NCBI RefSeq assembly: GCF_004331415.1
Contig: NZ_SJOP01000008.1
Location: 124,001-188,000, forward strand
DNA: 64,000 nucleotides
DNA from: Kosakonia quasisacchari
Lineage (GTDB): Bacteria > Pseudomonadota > Gammaproteobacteria > Enterobacterales > Enterobacteriaceae
Direction of reading: 5' to 3'
The position numbers were made by a program, and so were the translations under genes. Under the pieces are notes generated by a model. That model was not told the DNA's origin. It made no database searches and saw nothing but the letters and a program-made list of their open reading frames with translations. Positions within the stretch are counted from its first letter, which is position 1. Every line of letters begins with the position of its first letter. Shown here piece by piece: positions 1 through 10,900 of the stretch.

Positions 1-1
1 A

Positions 2-3000
2 AATTCCGCCGATATCACTGTACCCGCAGGGATATCAATAGCCGCTGTAAATGGCGATTATCAGACCATTTTCTCGGGGAGCCCGGAAGCTGTGGATACC
101 CTGTTTACTGATTTAACCGGGCAAGGTGTGAAAACCCGCAAATTGGATGCTAATCGGGCTTTCCATTCTGATGATATTGAGTTGATTGCTACCGACTTTA
201 AAAAGGTCTTGTCCTCGATAGCGTTTAGTTCACCGAAGATTAGAATGTATTCGAATTTAACTGGTTCGGTGACAGAAAAGGATGAACTTTGTAATCCTGA
301 TTATTGGTTCGAACATGCTCGCCAGCCAGTGCAGTTTAATACTATCAGTCAACATCTTGATTCTGAGGATATTGATCTCTTTATAGAACTCGGCGTTGGT
401 GGGGTTTTGACCCATATTCTGGCAGAGGAATACCCGCGCTTAGCTGAACGCGCAATTGTTGTTGCTCGTGAGTCTGAATCCTGTCTTGTCGCATTCTACC
501 AGGCCATCGCTGCCGCCTGGGAGATGGGAACCCCGATCAACTGGAAGTCACTCGGTTGCGCACAAATTGGCCGTAAAATATCTCTTCCAACCTATCCTTT
601 TGCAGATTCCCGGCATTGGCTTTCCAGGGTTGCGAGTACTGTTGGTAAAAGCAATTCACTGCCGTATGTTCAATTATATGAACCTGTATGGCGTTACAAT
701 TATGAAATAAATCAGCATACGGTTAATAACTTGGCTGAGAACATCCTGATAATAAGTGAATCGGAAGCGTGGCGAAGTACAATAGATATGCTTGAGTTTC
801 AGCTCAGAGAACATAATGCCGGGACTTACAGCATTAATATCAACGATGAAGTTGCGCTAGAGTCCGGGCTCATGCGGCTCAGGGCATCAGGGCAACTCCC
901 GGGCCAGGTTATTCTTCTTGAGAAACCTTATTGCCACGAAGCTGCGGGAAATAAATGCCACATAGATACCACCATGCCACTTCTTTTGCATTTTACCCAA
1001 CTATGGCAGGCAATAACAAACGGGCGTTCTGTAAATGTTGTTATTGTCGCATATGAAAAAAAAGAGATATCGAACTCAAATCGTGAAAATATTCCGACAC
1101 TGAACTCTGTAATAACCCGGGTTATCAGCCAGGAACAGAGTGGACTGACTGTTGGAAATGTCTATATAAATAGTCTGCAGCCCGCAGAGATAATTTGCGA
1201 TCTTATTTTTAAAAAATTACAGTGCCCTAAAGATATACCATCAGCGATCCAGTTAATCGATGGCAGAACTTCTCAGACGTATGTTGAGAGACGTTGGGGT
1301 GAATTATCACTGCGCAAACGTCCTTTATTTTGTCATGGCGGGAAATATGTCATCATCGATGGACTTGAGGGGTATGGCTATATCGTTTCTCGCCATATTC
1401 TTGAGCAATACAAACCAGAAACACTTGTGATTATCGAGACGCTTCAGGGAACGCTAACTCCTGATAATGCGCAGAAACGGCAGGCCAGAATTACGCAACT
1501 AGAAAAGCTGTCCCCAGGCAGGATAGTCGTTGAGTCGAGCGATCGCAGCGAAAACATAGCAGAATACTTTGATAAGATTGATGTACTCGTGCATGCTGGT
1601 CGGTATTATGAAGAGCCATCAAGGTTAATCGATAAGATTAATTTACGCTACTGGGATCAGCACCATGCTACAAAATCAGGGGTTCTGCATAAAATATTAT
1701 CTCTGACCACAGCGGGTAATCTGGGAAATTTAATTTTATTTTCATCGCTTTCAACTGTATTAGGCGGTGTGGGTACCGGTGCATATGCAGCGGCTAACGC
1801 GATGATGGACGATGCGGTGACTGCTGCGCAAACAAAAGTAACTGGCGACATCGTTAGTCTGGCGTGGGATGCCTGGGAACTGACGTCGATTCCCCATTCT
1901 CCCCTTGCAGATGAATTAAAACATTACGCTATCCCTGAACACGAGGCTATTAAGATTCTGGAATATGTATCCAGATATCAATGTCCACAAAAAATTATTA
2001 TCGCAAACCAGTTAGAACAAAGATTAAAAACATGGGAAGAGAGTGCCAGTGGCTCAACTAAAATATCAACTAGCTGCCATCCGGATGATCTTAAATCTTC
2101 TCTGGCAAAAATTTGGGTTGAGATGTTAGGCGTTAATGCGGTTGCCGATGAGGATGATTTCTTTGAGTCTGGAGGACATTCTCTGCTGGCAGTCAAACTG
2201 CTTGGTCATGTGCGCAAACTCACCGGCAAAGAAATCGCGATAAGGCTGCTGTTTGATAACTCAACATTTTCGCAATTTTATCTTGCAGTCAGCCAAAGCG
2301 CTGAGAGGGTACTGCAGGATAATACTCATGATCAATGCGCGATATTAGCTACGGAATGTAAAATATCGGTCACTCCTTCACTTAAAGCATCTGATGACAA
2401 AGTCAGGCACTCCAGGCCAGCGTTAAGTTTATGTTTTTTTTCGACGGAACTAACGCCTGCGACAAATAATTACGAACAAATTATTAAATCAGCTAAAATA
2501 GCCGACGAGCTCGGTTTCGAGGCGATATGGTTACCTGAACGTCATTTCCATAAGTTCGGCGGTGCATTCCCTAACCCTGCGCTTTTAGGTGCGGCAATTA
2601 TTGCGCAAACGCAGCGGATTCATATAAGGGCTGGAAGCGTAATCGCGCCAATCCGGCCTGCTCTGGCCATCGCAGAAGAGTGGTCAATGCTGGATAATCT
2701 TTCTGCAGGACGCGTTGGGTTGGGACTGGCATCGGGCTGGAATCCTGATGATTTTTATGCGGTTCCCGAAAATTATGCGCTGCGCAGATCATTATTGAAT
2801 ACACGGCTGGAAGAAATTAGAGCACATTGGCGCAATGGCTTATTAGATCCATCGGCTGGCAGCGAAAAACGGATACTTCACCCTACACCTTTCTCCTCTG
2901 AACTGCCCGTGTGGTTAACTGCTGCAACAAACCCGGAAACATTTCAAAATGCGGGTCAACTTGGCACTAATTTACTCACACATTTAATTGGACATGATCT

Positions 3001-3430
3001 CGATGAACTACGCGGAAAAATTAAGTTATATCGTGAGTCTTATCGCAAGGCATTAAACTCAAGTGGGAAAGGAAAAGTCACGGTACTTTTACATGCCTAT
3101 GTAGATGATCAAGGAAGTGCGGCAGATACTGCCAAAGATGCTTTTGTCGACTATTTGCTGCATTTTATGATGCTAACATCAAATCTGAACCAGGATGCGG
3201 CAAAACTGACAACGGCTGACTCGCTGGCTCTCGCCGAACATGGTTATAAACGGTATCTTTCCGGGCATAGTTTAATCGGTACCACTGAACACTGTAACAA
3301 CACCTTATTAGCATTGAATGACCTGGATGTCGATGAAGTTGCTTGTCTGGTCGACTTTGGACTCCCCGCTCAGCGAGTGGAAGAGAGCTTGTATCGTCTC
3401 GCCAGCCTGCTCCATGCTGCTAAGGTTTAA
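2..3430 (+). CDS. Polyketide synthase, 3' part: AT-KR-carrier protein-luciferase-like monooxygenase
   Basis: The gene enters from the left: the frame is open from base 2, so the start lies outside the window. Domains in order: C-terminal part of an acyltransferase (to about 590), with the AFHS motif typical of malonyl-CoA-specific AT and the post-AT LPTYPF motif; a ketoreductase (about 660-1960), with catalytic-type Lys (ATKSG), Ser (LFSSLS), Tyr and Asn (AYAAAN), but a poor NADPH loop (IDGLEGYGY in place of TGGTGxLG); a carrier protein (about 2080-2290, Ser in GGHSLL); and a C-terminal flavin-dependent luciferase-like monooxygenase (about 2420-3420) of the kind found inside NRPS/PKS proteins. 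It would extend a chain with malonate, possibly reduce the keto group, and oxidise the bound intermediate. It is followed after 3 bases by the NRPS gene, so they form an operon. The ketosynthase is not in view. Product unknown. Confidence 0.9.
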   Translation, partial: NSADITVPAGISIAAVNGDYQTIFSGSPEAVDTLFTDLTGQGVKTRKLDANRAFHSDDIELIATDFKKVLSSIAFSSPKIRMYSNLTGSVTEKDELCNPDYWFEHARQPVQFNTISQHLDSEDIDLFIELGVGGVLTHILAEEYPRLAERAIVVARESESCLVAFYQAIAAAWEMGTPINWKSLGCAQIGRKISLPTYPFADSRHWLSRVASTVGKSNSLPYVQLYEPVWRYNYEINQHTVNNLAENILIISESEAWRSTIDMLEFQLREHNAGTYSININDEVALESGLMRLRASGQLPGQVILLEKPYCHEAAGNKCHIDTTMPLLLHFTQLWQAITNGRSVNVVIVAYEKKEISNSNRENIPTLNSVITRVISQEQSGLTVGNVYINSLQPAEIICDLIFKKLQCPKDIPSAIQLIDGRTSQTYVERRWGELSLRKRPLFCHGGKYVIIDGLEGYGYIVSRHILEQYKPETLVIIETLQGTLTPDNAQKRQARITQLEKLSPGRIVVESSDRSENIAEYFDKIDVLVHAGRYYEEPSRLIDKINLRYWDQHHATKSGVLHKILSLTTAGNLGNLILFSSLSTVLGGVGTGAYAAANAMMDDAVTAAQTKVTGDIVSLAWDAWELTSIPHSPLADELKHYAIPEHEAIKILEYVSRYQCPQKIIIANQLEQRLKTWEESASGSTKISTSCHPDDLKSSLAKIWVEMLGVNAVADEDDFFESGGHSLLAVKLLGHVRKLTGKEIAIRLLFDNSTFSQFYLAVSQSAERVLQDNTHDQCAILATECKISVTPSLKASDDKVRHSRPALSLCFFSTELTPATNNYEQIIKSAKIADELGFEAIWLPERHFHKFGGAFPNPALLGAAIIAQTQRIHIRAGSVIAPIRPALAIAEEWSMLDNLSAGRVGLGLASGWNPDDFYAVPENYALRRSLLNTRLEEIRAHWRNGLLDPSAGSEKRILHPTPFSSELPVWLTAATNPETFQNAGQLGTNLLTHLIGHDLDELRGKIKLYRESYRKALNSSGKGKVTVLLHAYVDDQGSAADTAKDAFVDYLLHFMMLTSNLNQDAAKLTTADSLALAEHGYKRYLSGHSLIGTTEHCNNTLLALNDLDVDEVACLVDFGLPAQRVEESLYRLASLLHAAKV

Positions 3431-3433
3431 ATT

Positions 3434-6400
3434 ATGATGAACGAAAATAACCAGTTTGTGAAATTGCCGAAATCCGCGATGGAAGGTCAATTTTCTGAAG
3501 CATCATACGCGCAAAAACGGCTTTGGTTTTTAAATCGCATGGATGAAAAAGGGGTTGAATACAATATTAACTATACGTACCAGATTACCGGCGGTCTCGA
3601 TATCGAGCGTTTGCAAGGCGCTATTAACAAAGTAATCCAGACCAATGAGTCGCTTCGCTCAAAATTTTTTGAACGAGATGGTATAGTTTATCAGCAGGTA
3701 CTTCCAGCGCGGCCTGTCCGGGTCTTTCGCCTAAAAACCAGCGTTGATGTTAACGATAATCGTGATGGCGCGCAGACTATTTTCAGCACAATTAATGAAC
3801 TTTCGCGTAAGCCATACAACCTTGAGCATGATGAGTTGATACGTGTTTATTGGCTTGCGCATAATAATACGCATGGGTTTCTTTTTATCTCAATGCATCA
3901 TATTATTTCTGATTTTACGTCATGGAAAACTTTTCATCTTCAGGTTAAAGAATTATATTCTAACTCAGCGCCAGGTTTGCCCATTACGCAGAGAGAAAAC
4001 ACAGAAAATTACACCAGATACTCAGCACAGCAACGCGACTGGATGAATGAAGCAGAGACACAAATTTTGTTACAGCGCTATGCAGATTATCTGTCGAATA
4101 TGCAAAGCCAACTCACCCTACCTAAAGTAAAATCGCCACCTCAGGAGAGGAGTACGGCGGGTGCGTTAACCCGCGTAATCATTGATGATGACATTGTCCA
4201 AAAAGCACTGAAAGTGAGTAAGCAACATAAGATATCGCCGTTTATGCTCTATCTCAGTGTTTTTACTCTGCTGCTGAAACACTACTGTGTCCAGGATGAT
4301 ATCGCAATTGCAACGATGCCGGCAGGGCGATTTTCACCGGAATATCAGTCGACAATTGGACTGTTCGTTAACACTTCTATTATTCGCACGGTTATTGATG
4401 GCACAAAATCATTTAGTCAATTACTAAAAGATGTCAGGGAGAATACCCTGACATCTTTTGAGTTTAGCAATATACCCTACGATGCGATTGTTAAAAAGAT
4501 TAATCCCGAGCGCTCACTGTTGCATAATCCATTGGTACAGGTTGCGTTTGTCTTGCATCATAGCGATGATGTTGCATTTGAGTTACCCGGGGTTAATGTA
4601 GAATCCATCGTTACGGATAATAATACAGCCAAGTTTGATCTAACACTCTGTGTTTTTTGTGGCAAAGAAACCACTGCTGTTTTGGAATATAGCACCGATC
4701 TTTTTGATCATGATTTTTCTCAACAGTTACTATGTGATTTTTTACAATTAGTTGAGTTTGCCCTGGCTGCACCTTCGGATACTATTACGACACTGTTAAA
4801 TAAATTGAATTCGGTAAGGCAAATGACATCTGTCCTTGAGAGGGCTGCATCCAGACATAAATTTATCCCGGTGCACGAAATGGTTCTGGCGCAGGCTAGC
4901 CGGACGCCGGATCATCCTGCATTAATCGCAGAAAATGAGACTATCAGTTATGCGAACCTGGAGACGCTCATATTTACTGTTGCCAATAAGCTTATCAGCT
5001 ATGATTTAGATTCTGGTGCAAGAATTGGTATATTACTCAAACGCTCAATGTGGCTACCTGTTGCTATCTTAGGCGTATTACATTCTGGCTATGTTTTTGT
5101 CCCCTTAGATCCTGATGCTCCTGCAGAGCGATTGCGCGATATTGTCGATGATGCCTGTATCGATATTATTATTACTGAACAGGAACTACGGAGTCGTGTG
5201 ACGAGTCTTACAGCCAGGATACTTGAAGTTGCGAATATTACGCCAACGTCGCTCGCTCATCCCGCAGCGATAATTCATCCTGAGCAGGGGGCTTATATTC
5301 TTTATACTTCAGGTTCTACCGGCAAACCTAAAGGCGTGCTGGTACCTCACCGTGGTATTGCGAATCGTGTTTCATGGGCCTGCGAAGCTTTAAAGCTTAA
5401 CACTGGCGAGCGCGTGTTATATAAAACACCTGCCACATTTGATGTTTCTGTCGGTGAATTATTTTGGCCTCTGGTTGCAGGTGCATCGCTGGTTATACTC
5501 CCCGATGGCGAACATAAAGACCCAGCTTGTATTGTAAAAGCAATCAGGCAATATGAGGTTACGGCATGTGAAATGGTACCCACCATGTTGCAGTTGTTGC
5601 TTGAGCATCCCGATATCGCGTCCTGTACATCCCTTAGATTTGTGTTGTGTAATGGAGAAGTGTTACCGCATTATGTGATCAGTAAATATAATAATATATT
5701 GCGCGGAGATTTATATAATCTTTATGGGCCAACTGAAGCGTCGGTCAATGTTTCATGGTGGAATGCTACGCGTGGATATACTAATGATCGCGTTTCTATA
5801 GGTCGAGCTATCGATGGGGTGAATTTATATATCCTGGACAAGGATCTCACACATTGTCCACCCTTCACCTCCGGTGATTTATATATTAGTGGTGTCTGCC
5901 TTGCCCTCGGCTATCTTAATCGTCCGCGTGAGACCGCCGAGAAATTTATCCCGGACCCTTTCCAACCCGCTGTTCCGGGCACGAGAATGTACAAAACGGG
6001 AGATATAGCAAGGGTTGCGGCAGATGGCTTAATAGAATTTGTTGGTCGAAATGATAGCCAGGTAAAAATACGTGGGTACCGAATCGAACTGGGTGAAGTT
6101 GAGCATTATTTATTAAGCCACCCAGATATACATTTGGCCCGCGTAACCACTTATACAAATAATGATGGGATAGTCTCGTTGGCGGGCTATTATGTTTCGC
6201 ATAATAATACGCCTGAACAGCAAGTGCGGGATTATCTTACCGATCGCTGTCCATCATACCTTATCCCGGGAAAGTTAGTACGAACTGAAACTCTGCCTGT
6301 CACGATTAGCGGCAAGCTGGATGTAAAGGCTTTCCCGGAAATAATTGAGACGGGTACAGCGGATGATGCTAATGCAGATGATGCAACTATTTCAAAGTTG

Positions 6401-7918
6401 AGATTCATTTGGTCTACACTTCTTGAGTCTGGCTGTTATATCACCCTTGACACGAATTTCTTCTCCTCTGGCGGGCACTCACTGCTTGCTATCCGTTTAT
6501 TGGCGAAAATATATGCGGAGTGGGGCGTTGAAATTAGCGTTAAAGAGTTTTTTACCTCTCCAACCATAAGATATATATCTGGCTTAATTGATCGGCGCAA
6601 CTCTCTTGCGAGGATATCCAATCAACGAGAAGAATTCGTATTGAGTGCGGTTACTGAAGCAATGATGCCCCCCGTGCAGCATGCAATATGGCTAACACAG
6701 CTTATTGAACCTGAATCTATAGCATACAATGTTGCTATTAAATTTACTTTCTCTTCGCACATTAATATTGATTCAGTACGCGACGCCTGCGTCAAAGTGA
6801 TTAGCAATCATGATGTATTTCATTCAAATTTTGTGCTTGACGATCTGGGACCACGGCAAAAAATACATGCCGTTGGGCAAGTTAAATTCCATGCACTTAG
6901 TGGTGATTTTGCTGAAATTGTTGCGTTTTCTGCACAACCTTTCTGCTGTCCAGAAGAAGAGTTATACCGCATTGCACTCTTCCGTATTGATAATGGACCG
7001 GTGGTGGCTTTATGGATTGTACACCATGCAATATTTGACAACGAATCTTCGATTATTTTAAGAAATGAATTGCAGAGTGCGTTATCGTCATCGTGTGCGC
7101 AGCCTGCTCAGCGCGCCAGATATATCGATTATAGTCAATGGAGAACAGTATCGCAAAGCGTGAAATTGGCGGAAATAAAAAGTTTGAGTGCATGGAAGAG
7201 ATTTTTTTTAGAAGTGAAATCCGTTACCCCTGAATTAGCAATACGCACAAACACGGATACTTCAACCAACACATTTGATGGTGCAAGATATGCAATAAAT
7301 ATGCCTGACATTCTGGCGAAAAACGTTTTTTCTTATGCTGAGAAAATTGAGGTAACTGCATTTTCCGTACTGCTTGCTGCATGTGCAAGAATATTTAAAA
7401 GTCAAATCAGTACTGCTGAAAGGCATTATTTAAGGCTTGGCACAATTGTTTCTGATCGCAGGAATTCTCTTTTTGAGAATACAATTGGCTGCTTTTCAAA
7501 CTACTTGCCGCTAATGGTCTCCATGGCCAACAATGATTCTTTTGAACAGACAGTTCATCACGCTAATGCCGCCATAGGCTTTACACTTGATAATCAAGAT
7601 GTATTACAAGATGAGTTTTACAAATTCATTGCTGATCCGGCTGATAAAAGAGCATCGCATCCATTTTCAGGCGTTGTGATAAACTTCAGAACGTCGCGTA
7701 AGGAAGATGTCGCATCTGACGACATTGCTCACGATGTTTTTTATCTCGACACGGCAAAATTTGACGCTGAGTTTGTTTTTAATGCTATATCTGCAGAGCG
7801 AATATATGCCTGCATTGAATTTAATACATCGAAGTATTCGACGTCAACAATAGCTAAATTAGCCGATTCTTTTCTATTTGAACTTAATACTGCAATCGAA
7901 TCGATAGTTGCAAAATGA
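3434..7918 (+). CDS. Non-ribosomal peptide synthetase, C-A-T-C
   Basis: Protein of 1494 residues. Domains: condensation C1 (about 15-455; core motif HHIISDF, where the usual Gly after Asp is Phe); adenylation A1 (about 475-965; LYTSGSTGKPKG at about 622, NLYGPTE, YKTGD, RIELGE); carrier T1 (about 985-1060; phosphopantetheine Ser in GGHSLL); condensation C2 (about 1070-1490; core HHAIFDN). C1 should join the polyketide from the preceding protein to the A1 amino acid, and C2 should join that to the residue loaded on the next protein. A hand alignment to GrsA gives A1 pocket residues D-V-G-E-L-N-L-V-N; the first four resemble ornithine-type codes, but this is tentative. A second ATG lies at 3437. 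The C2 domain is separated from its A-T partner by a gene boundary. Confidence 0.93.
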   Translation: MMNENNQFVKLPKSAMEGQFSEASYAQKRLWFLNRMDEKGVEYNINYTYQITGGLDIERLQGAINKVIQTNESLRSKFFERDGIVYQQVLPARPVRVFRLKTSVDVNDNRDGAQTIFSTINELSRKPYNLEHDELIRVYWLAHNNTHGFLFISMHHIISDFTSWKTFHLQVKELYSNSAPGLPITQRENTENYTRYSAQQRDWMNEAETQILLQRYADYLSNMQSQLTLPKVKSPPQERSTAGALTRVIIDDDIVQKALKVSKQHKISPFMLYLSVFTLLLKHYCVQDDIAIATMPAGRFSPEYQSTIGLFVNTSIIRTVIDGTKSFSQLLKDVRENTLTSFEFSNIPYDAIVKKINPERSLLHNPLVQVAFVLHHSDDVAFELPGVNVESIVTDNNTAKFDLTLCVFCGKETTAVLEYSTDLFDHDFSQQLLCDFLQLVEFALAAPSDTITTLLNKLNSVRQMTSVLERAASRHKFIPVHEMVLAQASRTPDHPALIAENETISYANLETLIFTVANKLISYDLDSGARIGILLKRSMWLPVAILGVLHSGYVFVPLDPDAPAERLRDIVDDACIDIIITEQELRSRVTSLTARILEVANITPTSLAHPAAIIHPEQGAYILYTSGSTGKPKGVLVPHRGIANRVSWACEALKLNTGERVLYKTPATFDVSVGELFWPLVAGASLVILPDGEHKDPACIVKAIRQYEVTACEMVPTMLQLLLEHPDIASCTSLRFVLCNGEVLPHYVISKYNNILRGDLYNLYGPTEASVNVSWWNATRGYTNDRVSIGRAIDGVNLYILDKDLTHCPPFTSGDLYISGVCLALGYLNRPRETAEKFIPDPFQPAVPGTRMYKTGDIARVAADGLIEFVGRNDSQVKIRGYRIELGEVEHYLLSHPDIHLARVTTYTNNDGIVSLAGYYVSHNNTPEQQVRDYLTDRCPSYLIPGKLVRTETLPVTISGKLDVKAFPEIIETGTADDANADDATISKLRFIWSTLLESGCYITLDTNFFSSGGHSLLAIRLLAKIYAEWGVEISVKEFFTSPTIRYISGLIDRRNSLARISNQREEFVLSAVTEAMMPPVQHAIWLTQLIEPESIAYNVAIKFTFSSHINIDSVRDACVKVISNHDVFHSNFVLDDLGPRQKIHAVGQVKFHALSGDFAEIVAFSAQPFCCPEEELYRIALFRIDNGPVVALWIVHHAIFDNESSIILRNELQSALSSSCAQPAQRARYIDYSQWRTVSQSVKLAEIKSLSAWKRFFLEVKSVTPELAIRTNTDTSTNTFDGARYAINMPDILAKNVFSYAEKIEVTAFSVLLAACARIFKSQISTAERHYLRLGTIVSDRRNSLFENTIGCFSNYLPLMVSMANNDSFEQTVHHANAAIGFTLDNQDVLQDEFYKFIADPADKRASHPFSGVVINFRTSRKEDVASDDIAHDVFYLDTAKFDAEFVFNAISAERIYACIEFNTSKYSTSTIAKLADSFLFELNTAIESIVAK

Positions 7919-7933
7919 AGAAAAGGAGGATCT

Positions 7934-10900
7934 ATGGAATTATGCAAACTTTTTCGTACTCGTGCCCGGCAATATTCTGATCATGTCGCCGTTAGTGACT
8001 TATCATCCAGTCTGACTTACGCACAGCTGGATCATTGTTCCGATGTGCTCGCAAAGCAGTTGATTCAATACGGAGGGGAACAAAAGTTGATTGCTCTGTG
8101 TATGGAAGCGAGTGTCGAGCTCATTATTGGTATGTTAGCAATACTTAAAACGGGTGCAGCATACCTGCCGATAGATTCCCGCACTCCCGTTGAACGCGCA
8201 AAGAAGGTGATCGCCTCAGCGAAAACGACGTTACTGCTTACTGCTGGCTCGCCGCCATTACTTGCGTCAGAACTGGCAATAGAGAAAATATCAATTCAAC
8301 TCCCATCTTTATTGTCTACACCCGCGGTCGAACGTGAAAATCTACCATCAGATAGTGGGCCCGGACTATGCTATGTTATCTATACATCTGGAACCACCGG
8401 TGGCCCAAAAGGTGTAATGGTTAGCCATGCCAATGTCGAATCTCTACTCAACGGCGTTGATTACTATTTCTCGCTTACCGCTACTGATATCTGCCCTTTG
8501 TTTCATTCTTATGCTTTTGACGTATCCGTCTGGGAGATCTGGAGCTGCTTTTCAGCAGGAGCGCGGCTGATAATTATTCCTCATGCGTTGACGAGGGCAC
8601 CGCAAGAATTTATACAATATATTATCGCGAGCGGTATTACGGTTTTAAACCAAACACCTTCTGCGCTATCTTCTCTGCTTTTTGTTCTTCAGACCGGGCA
8701 GTCATTGGCACACTCTTCAGTGAGAGCGGTGTTGTGCGCCGGGGAGAAATTATCCGGCTCTCTCGCCCGAGAGTTCATTGCTGCGACTTCCGGTGCCATA
8801 AAGATCTACAATCTTTATGGCATTACGGAAACAACAGTACATAGTACTTTCAAAGATGTCATGGCAACGGATATTAATACGGCTTGCCGCAGTGTGGGCG
8901 TTCCGCTGCATAATACCGGGATAGTCATTCTCGATACTAATGGCGAACGACAGATAGAGGGGGAAGTTGGTGAAATTTGCATCTATGGTACTTCAGTATC
9001 GTTAGGATACCAGGACAATCCGCGCTTAACAGCAGAGAAGTTTGTCCCCTGGGTTGGCGGGCTGCGGTTGTACAAAAGCGGCGATCGCGGGCGCTTATTG
9101 CAAAATGGTGAAATAGAATATATAGGGCGGAGCGATAATCAAATCAAGCTCCGTGGCTATAGAATTGAACTGAGCGAAATAGAGACTGTGCTGGAGTTTA
9201 ATCGACACGTTCAGCATGCATATGTTTTGCTGAATAAAAAGGATAATTCCGCTTACGACACAATATCCGCTTTTATCGTTCCTTCGCCGCAAAGTCATGT
9301 TAGCATTGATGACATTCGCCGGCATTGCAATGAGCATTTACCCCAATATATGGTTCCGGCAACCTTCACTTTTATTGAAAGGTTACCATTAACAGCCAAC
9401 GGAAAAGTGGATAGACGTTTGTTATACGTTGCCGGAACAGACCAGCAGATTATTCCCGAATGGTTTTCTGAAACATGGCGGAAATTCACCAGCACTGCCT
9501 CTGTTAGCGTTAATTCAAATTTCTTTAATGACGGTGGAAACTCTTTGTTAGCGGTCCGGATGGCTTATGATTTGCAGGGGCAACTGGGGGTGAAAATAGC
9601 TGCGTCATTGATTTTTAAGCATCCGGTTTGCGGTGATTTACTCTCTGTTCTGAATTCTGCTGATGCAACAGTCATCGCCACCCGGCCTGACATGAAAATT
9701 TTTAATAAAACTGAATATATCACTTCTGAGGTACAGGCGCGGTTGTATCTGTTGCATAGTAAGAACCCTGGTTATGCGTCGCGAAATGTTTACCATGTGG
9801 TTGAATTAAAAGGTCATGTTCAGTATAAAAAATTGAATGAGGCGCTTCAGTTTGTTGTTAATAAACATGCATCTCTGCGTACTTCGTTCTTTGAACGAAA
9901 TGGGAAAATCATGCAACAGGTTCGCAGTGATATCGCTATTGAGATGCTTAATCTCCGTGAACAGGATCTGCAAAGCCCCGTTGATGAATGGATAGCGGAT
10001 TATACAAAAATTCCTTTTAACCTCGCTTTACCAGGGCTTTTGCGTAGTGCTTTAATAACCAGGGGAGAAGACAGCTTTATCTTTGTGTTAGTGATTAATC
10101 ATATTATTTGCGACGGCGCTTCTTTTTCCGTTATATATGACGATCTGACACGTTACTATAATTTATCAATTAATATTTCCAGTGTCGACCGTCAACAGCA
10201 AATTCAATATATTGATTATCTAATATGGGATGAGTTTAATCTTGCCAACCGCAACTCACCAGCTTTGCTCGAGCAGGCGCTGGAAAAATTAAATAATTAT
10301 AAAGGCATATGGCCAAAGCCGAATTCATTAACAGAAATCAATCCTTTTTTAGGCGCAGGAATTCCGGTTTCTTTTCCTGAGACGTTTACCCGTGTTTTAG
10401 AGAAAACAGCCATCAAAGAACACGTGACGTTGTTTTCGCTGATTATTGCTGCCATTGCTATGACTATTCACGTTGAGTTTTCCGTTGACGATTTAGTTAT
10501 TACCATCCCGATGGAAAACCGTACGGCGGAATCATTGAATGTAGTCGGGTATATATCCGATACGCAGATATTACGCATTGCGATTGATCCTCTTTTAGGT
10601 ACGCATAGTTTGACGAAAGCGGTTTCTTCCATGTTGCCGGAGCTTCTTTCGCAGGATATTGTTGCCTATGAAAGGATCAGTGAACAGTTGGATAAAATGC
10701 AGGCGTTTTCGTCGGTACGTCTTTCGGAGATTGGCGTCTCTTTACAGCGTGAACCTTTGGCGAATCTGCAATTATCCGGAATAACAGCACATCCACGATT
10801 TTTGCATAATGGATTGTCAAAAAGGCCGATCACTATTGACCTGTATATCCACAATGGTGCTTTATGGGGCGGTATATCTTATGATGCCAACATGTTTGAT

